Made by a program: the position numbers and the translations under genes. The notes beneath the pieces were generated by a model, which worked only from the letters and a program-made list of their open reading frames with translations, had not been told where the DNA came from and ran no database searches. This document shows positions 9,508 to 19,851 of a stretch of 64,000 bases of DNA, piece by piece (within the stretch, counting starts at the first letter, position 1; each line of letters opens with the position of its first letter). The stretch spans positions 228,550-292,549 of the forward strand of contig ML978189.1 of the NCBI GenBank assembly GCA_010015745.1. Reading direction: 5' to 3'. The stretch comes from Setomelanomma holmii. Taxonomy: Eukaryota > Ascomycota > Dothideomycetes > Pleosporales > Phaeosphaeriaceae.

Positions 9508-10362
9508 ATGGAAGAGAAGGAAGTGAAGCGAGTCGATAGCGGGAATCTGAGTAAAGGCAATGAAACCAGCGCCGGTGATAAGAAGAAGATGTCCGCATCG
9601 CCGGAAGAAGCCAATAAAGCTGCAAAAACGAATTCTTCGCCAGTCCGTACCCTTTCTAAATCGCGCTATCTTAAAGCTACACCAGTCCAAGTCCTTAAAT
9701 TCCTCCTCTCAGACGCCGCTCTTCCCCTATACACACCACATGACTCCAACCCAAACACCTCACAGTCAAATGACAACCATGACATCACATACTCGTCTTC
9801 GCTCTTGGCACCCTTCGAGGAACTCCTCTGCGCCGTGATCCTCTCCCGCCCCATCTCACGTCGCCTCGGCCTCCGCACAATCCGTACCATCCTCAATACG
9901 CCCTACTCATTTCGTGACCCCGTCGCCATCAAAACCGTGGGCCACGAGCGTATTCGCGAAGCGCTGGACGTCGCGCGCACGCAGCATAATGACAAGACGG
10001 CTGACGAGGTTGAAGGTCTAGTGGAAATATTGATGAAGAACGATTGGCACAATGATTTGAGTCAATTACGGGCGCAGTGTAAATCGAACGCAGAATCGGA
10101 GCGCGAGGTGCTGAGACGAAGTATCAAGGGCTTGAGAAAAACGGGACTGGACATTTTCTACCGGAGGGTTCAGTGGCAATGGGAAGAGGCTTATCCATTC
10201 GTTGATCAGAGGACGCAGGATGCGTTGGAGAAGTTTGGATTGCCGAGGAGGGCGGAGGGCATTGTGAAGATGATTGGGGTGAGGTGGGAGGAGTTGGGTT
10301 TGAGGATGGGAGGGAGGGGAGTGAGGAGGAGAAGAGGAGAAGGGCGTTTGTGGTGCTGCTGA
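9508..10362 (+). CDS. HhH-GPD-like (DNA glycosylase fold) hypothetical protein, frayed C-terminus
   Basis: From ATG 9508, 284 residues; an upstream in-frame GTG is ignored. A Lys/Ser-rich N-terminus is followed by FEELLCAVILSRPISRRLGLRTI, a patterned helical stretch, and IKGLRKTGLDIFYRRVQ with AYPFVDQRTQDALEKFGLP. The order (helical core, hairpin-like G-x-x-K/T-G, then Asp in a P-F-V-D context) resembles the HhH-GPD superfamily, although the hairpin is atypical and glycosylase activity is unproven. The annotated C-terminus RRRRGEGRLWCC looks artificial. Just downstream other frames read EEEKRRRAFVVLL and ERAIGADLEKKVDEVLDEARKL ending at about 10430, which look like the natural tail, so one or two small indels have probably shifted the end. 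Function: possible base-excision-repair relative, nuclear, inferred only from fold-like pattern. Confidence 0.6.
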   Translation: MEEKEVKRVDSGNLSKGNETSAGDKKKMSASPEEANKAAKTNSSPVRTLSKSRYLKATPVQVLKFLLSDAALPLYTPHDSNPNTSQSNDNHDITYSSSLLAPFEELLCAVILSRPISRRLGLRTIRTILNTPYSFRDPVAIKTVGHERIREALDVARTQHNDKTADEVEGLVEILMKNDWHNDLSQLRAQCKSNAESEREVLRRSIKGLRKTGLDIFYRRVQWQWEEAYPFVDQRTQDALEKFGLPRRAEGIVKMIGVRWEELGLRMGGRGVRRRRGEGRLWCC

Positions 10363-10823
10363 AAGGGCGATTGGAGCTGATTTGGAGAAGAAGGTTGATG
10401 AGGTATTGGATGAGGCGAGGAAGTTGTAGGGCTAATGTGTAACTAAAGTCTACGAATCTGTGGTACCAAAACCCTTCTCTCGATAAGTATTTGGTGATAG
10501 ACACTCGCTACTGGTTTGGAGACGATGACAGCCATCGTCCTCAAGTTTCCGGATCGCGATGACACCAACAAATGACACCATCGTTCCAGCAAGAGATCTG
10601 CCAGCGGAAACTGGACACTTCACTTTGTTCCGGAGTTTTCCATGCTCTGCGTCTCTATGTCTGACCCTGGTTCTTCCTCGACTCCATTGTCGGTGTATGA
10701 GCCCATACACATCTTGAATGCAATCGCCTCATCCCAACAGTATAGATTGCGCAGGTACCTCCAGACGTCTAGCAAAGTCGACGGGGTTTTCACAGAAGAG
10801 CTCTGCCTAACATGCATTTCCAA
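10363..10823. other. tail of the HhH-GPD-like gene and intergenic DNA
   Basis: The first ~70 bases hold the displaced C-terminal coding sequence described for the preceding gene (stop near 10430). After that nothing is supported. Confidence 0.4.
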
Positions 10824-12608
10824 TCACGATGGACTTGGGGCAAGGTTCTCGAACATATGTGCACATTTCCATCCCTGTCTTGCGGCGTCTGTCTGTTGAG
10901 CGAGCAGGTCTGCGCTATCTGATATCTGTACATACTTCTTGTACCCAGTCTTTTTCATTTCTACGGCGAGACCACGGCCATTTACATATATGGCTGGACA
11001 TTGGGGTCTTTTCTCCAAGGCTTTGCCCAAAGCAGATGCGAGAGAGCGATGAAGACACTCATACGTAGCGTGCGTAGGGTAAGGGTGATTGGTTTGGAGA
11101 ACGGCAACTTTTATGCCGTGGACGTATGGAAGCAGATCATGGTTGATTCGCGTGCTTTCATGGTTTTGCGAAGGAAGTCTAGGACGTTAATTCGAACATC
11201 GGCAGGCCCAAGACGTTGATGCTTGGACTGAAACTCAATGACAATCTCGAACCCTTTCGCCAGCACGAATGCGGACTTCGGAGTGTGTGTGAGTAGATAT
11301 CTGCTGCTGAATCTCTCGCAATTGTCTTCCTTCAGATCGTTAGACATGCGGTACGGCCGTGTATCGATCGCCTGAATCTTCTTCAATTTTGTTCGAGAAG
11401 TGTCGGATGTGAAGTAGAGCGTGAAGCAATTCTATGTGAGGAACATCTCAATCGCCTCTGTTCTTATCTGACGATTGACGCATATGAGCCCGATACGCGC
11501 CGTCTCCGTACAAAAGTGCTTCGCTGTATTTAGCTCCACTAGTATGCTATGTCAGCGTTGGGTGACGTACGAGAGAATCGAGTTGTGCACGTGATCTGGA
11601 AGATTACGGTCGCTTCGGTCGAAAGTGTCTGAGCCCCAAAAGTAATTTAACCGTGTCCCATAGTCGAACAGGCTCGCTGGCGGGCGGATTTGATCCAGCT
11701 AACGCGAGTACCTCCGTCGCGTATCGTAATCGTGCTCTTCGTGTGCGCCAAAGAGTCGTATATACTTCCGTACATGACGCTCCACGCTCTGCGGTCTCCT
11801 CAATCATGACGCTGCTTATACCATTTGGAAGCTGCGCGCATCGGCGGAGTCTTAGGCTATCCTGGCGACCAACTAGCTCAAGGACTCCATTCATAGCGTG
11901 GACATTGCACTTGCAACCCCGAGCAAGGCCCCATCCATTGTCATAAGCTGGATCTTGCCTTAAGGACACTTTGATTTCTGAGAAGGCGGGAATTCATATG
12001 ATGCGCGATATGGGGAGCACATCAAGCTCGTCCGGGGTGTTGAATCATAAGATTCTGCGGTTCTTTCTCTCCAAGACTCCCGGGCTGATTGTGATGCGCG
12101 TCAATAAGTATCGCTGAGATGTTATACTGTCGAGCCAATGATACAATTTGTGAGAAAGTCTGTGTTGCGAGAAGAGGGTGAAGTGGTTCCGGGTGTAGAG
12201 GATTCCAACCGCTCTGTGGTAGATTTGTCGACAGGATCGAAGGAGTGACATTGCGCGTGCCAGGCTGAGACGTGTGTCTCTGATTCTAGATGACCAAACG
12301 TCGTCCAGGTAGCCTAAGGCCTTGATGAGGTTGGGGTTGTAAGATCCTCCGTCATGATCGGAATCGCTATCTTTCGCGTAGTCTGGCGTCACCTCTACAA
12401 ATTCAGATTTTACGAAGAGCGCATCGTAGACCTGGTTACGTATCTCTGGAGCGAGACCATTGAAGAACGATGGGACGCATGGTTCAGCGAGTAGCGACTT
12501 CCCTTTGAGGATCTTCTTGGGAGTCTGAAACTCAACGATACTCTCGGACGCTGTGCTCTCACCAATGTCGGACTCCCCGTTGCTGTGGACACTGCTTGAC
12601 GTGCTCAT
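10824..12608 (-). pseudogene. degenerate member A of a local paralogous family (F-box/2EXR-like N-terminus)
   Basis: The ATG at 12608 opens a 187-codon frame ending at 12045. FFNGLAPEIRNQVYDALFV near residues 50-68 and LLRSCRQIYHRAVGILYTRN near 140 are the pattern of fungal F-box-like/2EXR/DUF7730-type proteins (LpPEiRn.vY..lf, LL..CRqiy.eA..ilY..N). Further 3' pieces lie in broken frames: 11969-11604, then 11386-11111 which runs through an in-frame TAA into LLWAKPWRK, and after a one-base shift CPAIYVNGRGLAVE (11030-10824). The last pieces match the 13258-13623 fragment (AKPWR..CPAVYING.G.AVE). Several disruptions make a functional protein unlikely. Function of the family is unknown. Confidence 0.5.
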
Positions 12609-13257
12609 GTTTGTGGAGGTGATCCCACACGAGAAGTGCGCTATTATTATTGAGATACTCAAGTCGTCGCAGCAAGTGAGAGTGAGCTCGTGGCTGTCGG
12701 TGGCGAGGAGGGAAGTCCACGGCCTAGATCGTGTTATAGAAGTGATGAGTCTCTCTACGAACGCGAGAATGGATACCCAGAAGCGACAGCGCGAGGTAGA
12801 AAGGTCAGTGACACGTCTTAGCGCAGGTGTTGAGTATTGGTATGGCGAGCAAGGTGAGAGAGAAAGAACGCGCTCAATCGAAGGCAAAGCGCACTAATTG
12901 CTCCTTCACTTCTGCCCTCGCAGTTGACACCATAGGTGGCACACCAGAGGTCCAAAGGTGATAGCCTAGCCTATACACAGAACGCATAACCAAATAAAAT
13001 TGATGCTAAAGTCAGCGGAGATGACCTGTAAACTCAGTATTGGTGGTTCTAAGTCACTAAAGCTAAATTATTAAATATGTCAATCTTGAGACTGCTGGAT
13101 GTCGCTGGTATGTGGCTGAGATACCCGGCCCTTCCCAAGCCGAACTGAGCATGATTCCCCGCGCGTTTGCCATCTATCCTTCATCGCCAGAGTTACCTCT
13201 CCGTTGACCAGAGCGAGCAGGCCGTAGCATGCGTGCTACAGATGCCTTTCAGTCTGT
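12609..13257. other. intergenic, no gene recognised
   Basis: Open frames reach in from member A, but the sequence before its ATG at 12608 lacks conserved pattern. The A+T-rich stretch at about 12985-13085 has no coding signal. Confidence 0.45.
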
Positions 13258-13623
13258 CTAGTCTTCGTCACTGTGCAGAGAATCGATCATCTCTCGACAG
13301 CGCGTGGAGGTCGGACACAAATCTTCAATGATCTGCATAAGCGTGCGATGAACTCGTGGTGGATGACTGTGGGCTTTCCAAGGATCGAAGACTACTCTGT
13401 ATACTGGAAGGTGCTCCGGCAGGATCATGATCGAGCCTCTGCGGCCTTTTGAGGACATGTCTGGTAGACGTTGCGCGTTCTTACGTCCTGGATTGATGGT
13501 CTCTACCGCATCGCCGAAGCCATTGATATAGACCGCCGGACATGTCTGATTTTGGCGCCATGGTTTTGCTTTGAGAACCCTCAGTAGGATGATCTTTCGA
13601 GTAGTGGGTGAGCGAGTGAGCAA
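13258..13623 (-). pseudogene. orphan C-terminal fragment, member B of the same family
   Basis: An open frame of 121 codons with no ATG at its upstream end. It reads KAKPWRQNQTCPAVYINGFGDAVE and then a basic/hydrophobic tail ending DSLHSDED. The first half matches the displaced tail of member A (10824-11150). No N-terminal F-box-like part was found in the 700 bases upstream, so this is either the last exon of an unresolved gene or a fragment left by duplication and decay. Confidence 0.4.
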
Positions 13624-14333
13624 GTGAGTCGCTCAGTTTGTTTCGCTATAAGTTGCGCAAAGGCTATTTGTAGCTCTGTGATGGCGGCTCAACCGTGCGA
13701 TCGAAAGGCTGTATCCCCTCGGATAGCACAGGTGGAATGTATAGAGCTTAACAGTTTAGTGTCGATGGCCAGGTGAGAGAAGGTGAGATGATGGCGCGCT
13801 GGGTCGCGCCCGCGACTGACCGCCTCACGACGTCACGCAAACATGGAACACGAGACCATCCCGACCTTGTATCTTTCACGCATTTCGAAATGCTTAGGTC
13901 ATGATAAGGGTCGATTAGACAGTTGAGCTTGAGCCGCGACGAGCACTGAGTAGGCCGAGTCAGTAGACATCGTTGCTGCCTCCAAGATTACCCAGGTCTT
14001 TTTCGAGATATGGATATCTTTCTCGTCTTCACTTGTATTGTCACAACTGAAAAGGTGCCTTCTTATATAACCCTCGTTGTCGGACGACTATTCCTTTAGC
14101 TGCCTGCTTTCTAGCTCTTAATTCGGGTCGCTGTGCTCTGCGAAGCTGATTCAATGTGTCCGCCTTCAGTATGCCACCAACGTACGGCATCGGATTATCG
14201 AAGCCCATATCAGCTCACGTATGTCGTATCATCTACAAGGCCACGTCCTCCCCCTTAGTCGAATCAGCGCCTTATCCCTTGTACTCTTGCACCACCTCTT
14301 TCCATCTCCCCAATTGCCGCTGCATTGAAATCC
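13624..14333. other. intergenic, no gene recognised
   Basis: No frame of interest. The interval sits where the missing 5' half of member B would be expected, and nothing resembling it is visible. Confidence 0.4.
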
Positions 14334-16256
14334 TCAGCACTTCCCATGAGCAATACATGCATCCTTCGCGGGAATGAGAGTAACACGCATGTCGCTAGGC
14401 ACCGCACTGTATCGATCTTCGACAAGCAGAGCTATGGACATAAAGCTCTCCCCGCTGACACTGCAGTCCCACGAGTCTGCATCAGCGCATGGAAAGCCAT
14501 CAGGTGTAATACATTTGTCGACTATCACACCTGTCCTGTCGATCCATAATTCGGGCTGCCATGGCCATTGATACTTGTCCATCTGGTAGAGAAGATCGGT
14601 GAAGTAGAGAATCAATTGCTTTCTCAAGTCACCCATGGTCAGCATAGAGACCATGTCAGAGGTACGTCCGCCGGGAGTAGAAGCCAGCGCAATGTGAATC
14701 TTAGTTGTATCACTGAGTTGAGGCCCCTTCGAATGGCAGATCATGCCCATGAGACCATCCAACTTGATGCGAGACTCTGCTAGGGTGGACTTTCCCGCAA
14801 TGACCACGTTGAGCCAGATGTAGCTCATTCCAGCCTGATTTGTACATGATCAATAGCTCATGCTGTTCAAAACATCGACATGTATAGCTCCACAGCCCCA
14901 GTGATGATGAGACCATGTCATTGTTAGTACGTCTTTCAGCCCCTGGAAGCACTGCAAATCCGTGACCGAATCCGAGCTGGTTTAGCGAACTGTTAGAGGT
15001 ACGCGATCGCTGATTGCCTCAATCGCGAGATAGGCACGATCTAGGCGAAACTCAACAATCCTGTCGTGAAGGTCGAAATCCCAACCTGTGGACGGTTCCA
15101 GCTTGTACATCGAAAACGAGTTCTTCCATGTTCGAAGCGGCATATTCGAATATCTTGACGACCACATCGTTAGGTATAGTCCATATCCGTAAGGTAGCAG
15201 TCAGTGGCACTTGTGGTATCCAGCGAACCGTCGCGTCCTCAGCAGCCTTGAACTTGCGATGAATCCAGTGTTCGCCGTTCATGGTGTAACTGACAGTGCC
15301 TTTAAACCTCTCACTAAGATCTTCCCCGACGCCGAGGAAGACCGAGTTCACAAAAGTGCCCTTGCGAACGAGGTCTTTGATGCTCAGAGGATCGATGCGA
15401 ACTAGCGCTGCCATAATCCGGTTCAGGAATCGACGACTTACGCGGAGATACCCCGCTGCGGCTCCTTCTCAGGTCTTATCTCAAGGCTGCGACCGGCGTC
15501 TGTGAAGGTGACTTCGCACAGTGCAGAGGGATTGCGCCAAAGATGCTGAAGTAACGGGAACAACTCGCCAGTGGTGGCGCACATGTCGCAACCGGTGCCG
15601 CAGACTGCCGAGAGGTCAATCCGGAATTCACAGGGGAGGATGTACTGCGTGCCAATGCTGCGCGACCATACAGGCGCATAGTTCAGCTGATGACACGATA
15701 CGTCCTCATTACCCTCGTCATCATAAGTAAAGTCGTGTCGGGATCGAACTCGTGAAAAAAGGAACGTATTCCGGCTATAAAGAATATTCGCGGCCTCATG
15801 GTATAGCTGCCGGCAGGATTGGAGAAGGCCAAAGCCGTAAGACAGACCATGATTGAAATCTTTCAAGTCGTCTTGGTCGGCACCGAGCGATGCTTCCCAT
15901 TTCTTCAAGTCTTCCTGCTATTTCTCGAACTTTTCTGTTTCCGGAGAGTTGCTAGTCTCCCTTCGTCCATGGTCAAGGACGAAGTTTCCTTGCCTGTTGA
16001 GTGCGAGTGTAGGTGCTCCATGATTCCTGGCATCGGTCTCGGCACAGGCACTGGATCCATCGCTGTCGGGTTCATCGGGGTCGCGCTCGGGCGCAGTAGG
16101 CTTCTGGGCGTAGTAGGCGCGCACGTTGTGAATCATCACCGGCCCCACGCGCTCGAACAGTAGTTCAGATACTAGATTGCGCACCTCCGGAAGCAAGGTC
16201 AGGAATGACGGTACCGTGTGCTCTGAGGGAGCAAATGTTGTCTTCGGGATCTCCAT
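14334..16256 (-). pseudogene. degenerate member C of the paralogous family
   Basis: The ATG at 16256 opens MEIPKTTFAPSEHTVPSFL followed by TLLPEVRNLVSELLFERVG, the same PEvRn..elLF motif as member A. The frame hits TAG at 15920-15918 but continues in the same frame as QEDLKKWEASLG and FGLLQSCRQLYHEAANILY, so a single nonsense codon splits the gene. A plausible intron (44 nt, GTATCT..GGCAG, about 15457-15414) leads to RIDPLSIKDLVRKGTFVNS. A one-base shift near 15075 then moves the reading to WDFDLHDRIVEFRLD. Further downstream 14828-14334 is open and includes KYQWPWQPELWIDRTGVIV. At least one nonsense codon and one or two frameshifts are present. No function is assigned. Confidence 0.5.
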
Positions 16257-16655
16257 GGCAAAATAATGCCAACTGATCAAATGCGTAGTAGCTTAGCGTC
16301 GCCAATTATCGCCCGAGAAATAGAAGTGGGTCGGTTTATGGGCCTGAGGTGTTGTACTCTATCTTGACACGGGGTTTTGTTTTGAGAGTCAGAGGTTGGG
16401 ATCGCGCGATCGCCTGTAGACCAAGTACATGTGCCAAGACTTAGGTGAACGTGAGAGGATCGGCAGCGCAAACGCACAGCTCGTCCGCGCCTCCTAACGC
16501 TGACTGTCGGTGGAAGCGGAATCAGACAATGGCAAATGAGGAGATTTACTCAAAGCCCATTGATTTTGAATGAGTAAAACCTTGGTGTAGCTATGTGCAT
16601 TGCACAAAACGGCAGAAGATGACTTGGTGTGCTCCGGTTTCTTCTGGTGGGCTCG
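16257..16655. other. intergenic between member C and the F-box gene
   Basis: No gene seen; should contain the former promoter of member C and the 3' UTR of the following minus-strand gene. Confidence 0.45.
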
Positions 16656-18074
16656 TCAGCTAGAGTGTATTCTTGAGTATTGCAAACATTCGGTCGTTGC
16701 TTCAGTCAATCCAAAGGAGCGCTCCTGTTTTAAGGGCCGGAAGAGTCTAACTTGATGATACATTGGATGTGGTTTCGTGAAACGCACTGGGTTGGTGTAA
16801 ATTACAGTCCTAAATGACAGGACAATGGACTGGAGAAAATGTTGAATCTGATCCGTGTCTAGGAGGCCAACCTCTGAGTAGGGGATATAACCGCGAGGTG
16901 GCCAGACGCCGTTCGTATTCACATCCGCAGGTCTTTTCTGCCAAAGAGAGTTCATTTGCAAGCTAGAAAGTCGTAATTTTGCGAGCCCTTGCGCGACAGA
17001 GTGCCATGAGCCATCAGTTAATGTGGTAAAGAATGTCTCGAAAGTGTTAAGAGTTCGCGCTTGCCGCTTGATGAATCCTCGTAGGCGACCGCCGCTGATG
17101 AACATGCCATCGAGTACCAATCTGCTCAAGCTAGGGTACAATGTCTGTGCAAAGTTGCGAGCGAAGAGGTCGTCGCAGCCATGGCAAATTCGAAGCGCCG
17201 GATGGGTCCTACACCCGTTGAGTTCTAGGCTGTCAATCATGTTGAGACTCAAAATGAATCTTGTTAAAGCTGGCGTGGTCGGTCTGTAGCCCTTCAGATG
17301 CAGTCCCATAGGATTGGCTAGACGTCGCTCTACGGGTAGCTGCTGAAACGAAGGATGAGCCTCGACGAGGGATGGTTGAACATTCAGCCCTTTGACGCAG
17401 GCCGCGGAGGCATCCAAGGACCGAGTACTATTACCGTAGCCAAGAACTGGAAAGTTGCTTGGTTGCACTGAAAGATAAACGATCTTTTGGTGGAAGCCAG
17501 CAAGCACCATCGCATGAGAAAATACGTCGACACGAAGGTCGGCGCCAATTTGAATACGAGTCAAATTCATTGCGCCGTGAAGATGGCGAAAGCACTCGGC
17601 CAGAAGATATACGGCATCACTAGATGCTTGGTAGGCTTCTATGATGTCGTCGCGTACCAGCGCCAGCTCAGAATAGTCGTCTTGGTCATGTTGAACAGGA
17701 CTGTGGATATAAAGCTCGCGTAACCGATCGCGAAAAGCGACCTTATCAGTTATTCGCAAGAGTTGAGTCAGTCCAGCATAGTCGAATGGAGCAGATAGCT
17801 CGTGCAAACGCCAGCTGTATCGATCAGCGGCGTCAAACTCTGTCTTGTAGTAAAGCTCCTACTAGTTATTAGCTACTTGTTGGTGTGATGATGATGGTTG
17901 TGGACATGGGCTTGGAATGCGTGCAGCTCGTACCTTGCAGACCATCCGAAGAGCTTGAAAGTCGTGATTGTATGGAGTGTGAATCTCATGGTCAAGTTTG
18001 CGGTTGGAGTACTGGCGATACAGAAATTGGCAGATCCTACTGATGATCTCCGTGGGTAGTGCTTCGAGCTGCAT
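16656..18074 (-). CDS. F-box domain protein, two exons
   Basis: Exon 1 is 18074-17934 and exon 2 is 17858-16656, giving 447 residues. The 75-nt intron has GTACGA, a perfect GCTAATAAC branch region and a TAG acceptor, and joins MVCK to ELYYKTEF in phase 0. The start MQLEALPTEIISRICQFLY is a clean F-box beginning, and FQALRMVCKELYY closes the domain (residues about 1-52). The body has many LxxLxL-like strands (IDSLELNGCRTHPAL, LYPSLSRLVLDGMFISG, LAKLRLSSLQMNSLW), a degenerate leucine-rich repeat layout. It probably serves as an SCF ubiquitin-ligase substrate adaptor with unknown substrate. The frame is intact. Confidence 0.72.
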
Positions 18075-18469
18075 CTCTCCCTTGTGCTTCGTCAAATGTG
18101 TTGGTGAGTCTCAGCTGGCTGCATGGGTTGGAGACTGCACGCGCGTCGCATTGGTAAAATGCGTGGAGACGTGATGTGATAAAGTCGGCATGAGGCAGGA
18201 GGATTGACGCAATGATGGCAAGCTCATACGAGCTCTCGTCTCAGAATCTCAGAATGTTCTTGTCTTGATGCTTGTAATGGTCCAAAGATGGCAAATCCGG
18301 GGCTGGCTGAAGTTTGATGGCCATGATGCCAAGGCGCTAACGTACGAGTCGGTGAGTCGCCCCGATCGGCGACTCGCCCTGCCGAACACCATATGCCCAC
18401 CCACAAAGATGAGGCTGTACAACCACTCACAATAGCTACTATCACGAGAATCTGTAGTGGAGTAGTAAA
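18075..18469. other. intergenic, promoter region of the F-box gene
   Basis: No supported gene. A short minus-strand frame (18224-18472) has a hydrophobic start but no recognisable domain. Confidence 0.4.
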
Positions 18470-19080
18470 CAAGGCCTTGCGATCATTTTGGTTTATCTAG
18501 ATATCGAACGGGAAGGTTGATGCTGCATGTTTTGGTGCGCTTTAGTGGTAGGGCAGATGCAGGCTCACCACCTCTACTGCTACCTTCAGCAGCATGCGCA
18601 ACCCGCGCTCTCTTTGTCTTTGACCCAGCCTTTTGTGAGGCTAATCTCTTGCCTCTTTAGGATAATTTTACAGCTTTTTAGGTAGCTGTAGCTTCTTTTG
18701 CCTCTTGTTTCTTGTGCTGAAGTTCAGCTCTTTCTGCAGCCTTCCTTTCCTTCTCTCTCTCCCTCTCAACCTTCAACCTCTCACGCTCCATACGCCTATC
18801 CTCCTTCTGCTTTATAGTCCACAAGGCAGCCTGCTCTCTTATATGCTTGTTGTTTGCTTTTGGAGTAACTCTCCCTCTTCTTCACGCTTTCTTATCCTCT
18901 CACAGAAACGAGCCTCATTGACCTTGCTGGGACTCCAGAAAACAGCCCCGCCGTGAAACTCTTGACGCTGTTGAAGGTCAAGGGTCTTGCCCTTCTTCTT
19001 GTGCTTCTTTTTGGTGGTGAGAGCCTCACGTAAGCCCTCGTTCTTGTGGAGTAAGAGGTCATTTTCCACCTGGAGGTGGT
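18470..19080 (-). mobile_element. relic of a pogo-type DDE1 transposase, C-terminal part
   Basis: Read on the minus strand from about 19080, the sequence starts HLQVENDLLLHKNEGLREAL, then a KKKHKKKGK basic run, LDLQQRQEFHGGAVFWSP, and a long Glu/Arg/Lys tail spread over shifting frames (AERAELQHKKQEAKEA; GKRLASQKAGSKTKRARV) ending LPVRYLDKPK near 18490. This is the coiled, charged tail typical of fungal CENP-B/pogo DDE1 transposases. The helix-turn-helix and DDE catalytic core are absent and stops interrupt the tail. The relic abuts the start of the surviving ABC transporter sequence at about 19083, so its insertion, or a deletion afterwards, removed the transporter's first half. No terminal repeat or target duplication could be identified. 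Confidence 0.7.
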
Positions 19081-19522
19081 GGAGTGAAGCTAGTGGAGGC
19101 TCAGCAACTGACCGGCAATAGCGCACGTCGAATTCAGCAAGACGCCGTGGAGGATGTGCCACCCAGGACGCGGAGCAATCTAGTGGAGAAACTAAGCATA
19201 GAGACGCTCGTCGAATCTGAAACGCCTTCCGAAAATGGACGCGACAAAGAAAAGCTAGTATCAGGACCAAGTAGCTTTCGGAGCTTCGGCATGCTAATGG
19301 CAGAGCAAAGAGGGAATCGGGTGGCTTGTGCCATCATATGTGTGGCTGCGATGGGTGCTTCGGGTGAGCTACACAGTCCACCTTCGCGATGGAATGAGAT
19401 CTGACAGTCGACAACAGTGGGCAGTCCTCTTCAAGCCTACCTTTTTGGGCGTCTGATATCCTCCTTTGCGGTGCCGGTCAGTCAAGTCAGTGCTTCAAAC
19501 AACTTCTTATGTATCATGCTGC

Positions 19523-19530
19523 CTGTTCTT
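19523..19530. repeat. target-site duplication of the hAT element, left copy
   Basis: CTGTTCTT; this copy preserves the transporter reading frame (Val-Leu) and is taken as the original target. Confidence 0.8.
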
Positions 19531-19551
19531 CAGACTTGTCAACAAACAAGC
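19531..19551 (+). repeat. left terminal inverted repeat of the hAT element
   Basis: Begins CAGACTTGTCAACAA and pairs with the complement of 22931-22951. Followed by several AAGCCAA/GCTTGG subterminal motifs down to about 19680. Confidence 0.8.
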
Positions 19552-19851
19552 CAAACAAGCCAAATAAGCTAGAGGCTTGAGCTTGGCTTGAGCTTGTTAT
19601 CTTTTTGGTGGCTTGGATTGGCTTGTTACTTCAAGCTGAAATCGGTCAGCTTGGATTAGCTTGCTTGTTTAGCTTGATACAATACAGTAGTGTTATAGAG
19701 AAAGGCTACTATTGAAGAGAGTAGATCCTACTGTAATTGATGGTAGATTGTACTGTGCTCAACGGTAGATCACATTACTGTACTTGAGGGTGTTCTCCTG
19801 TGCTCTACAGTAGATTACATGTAGTTATTCTTGGTGTTGTAACTCGCCGCC

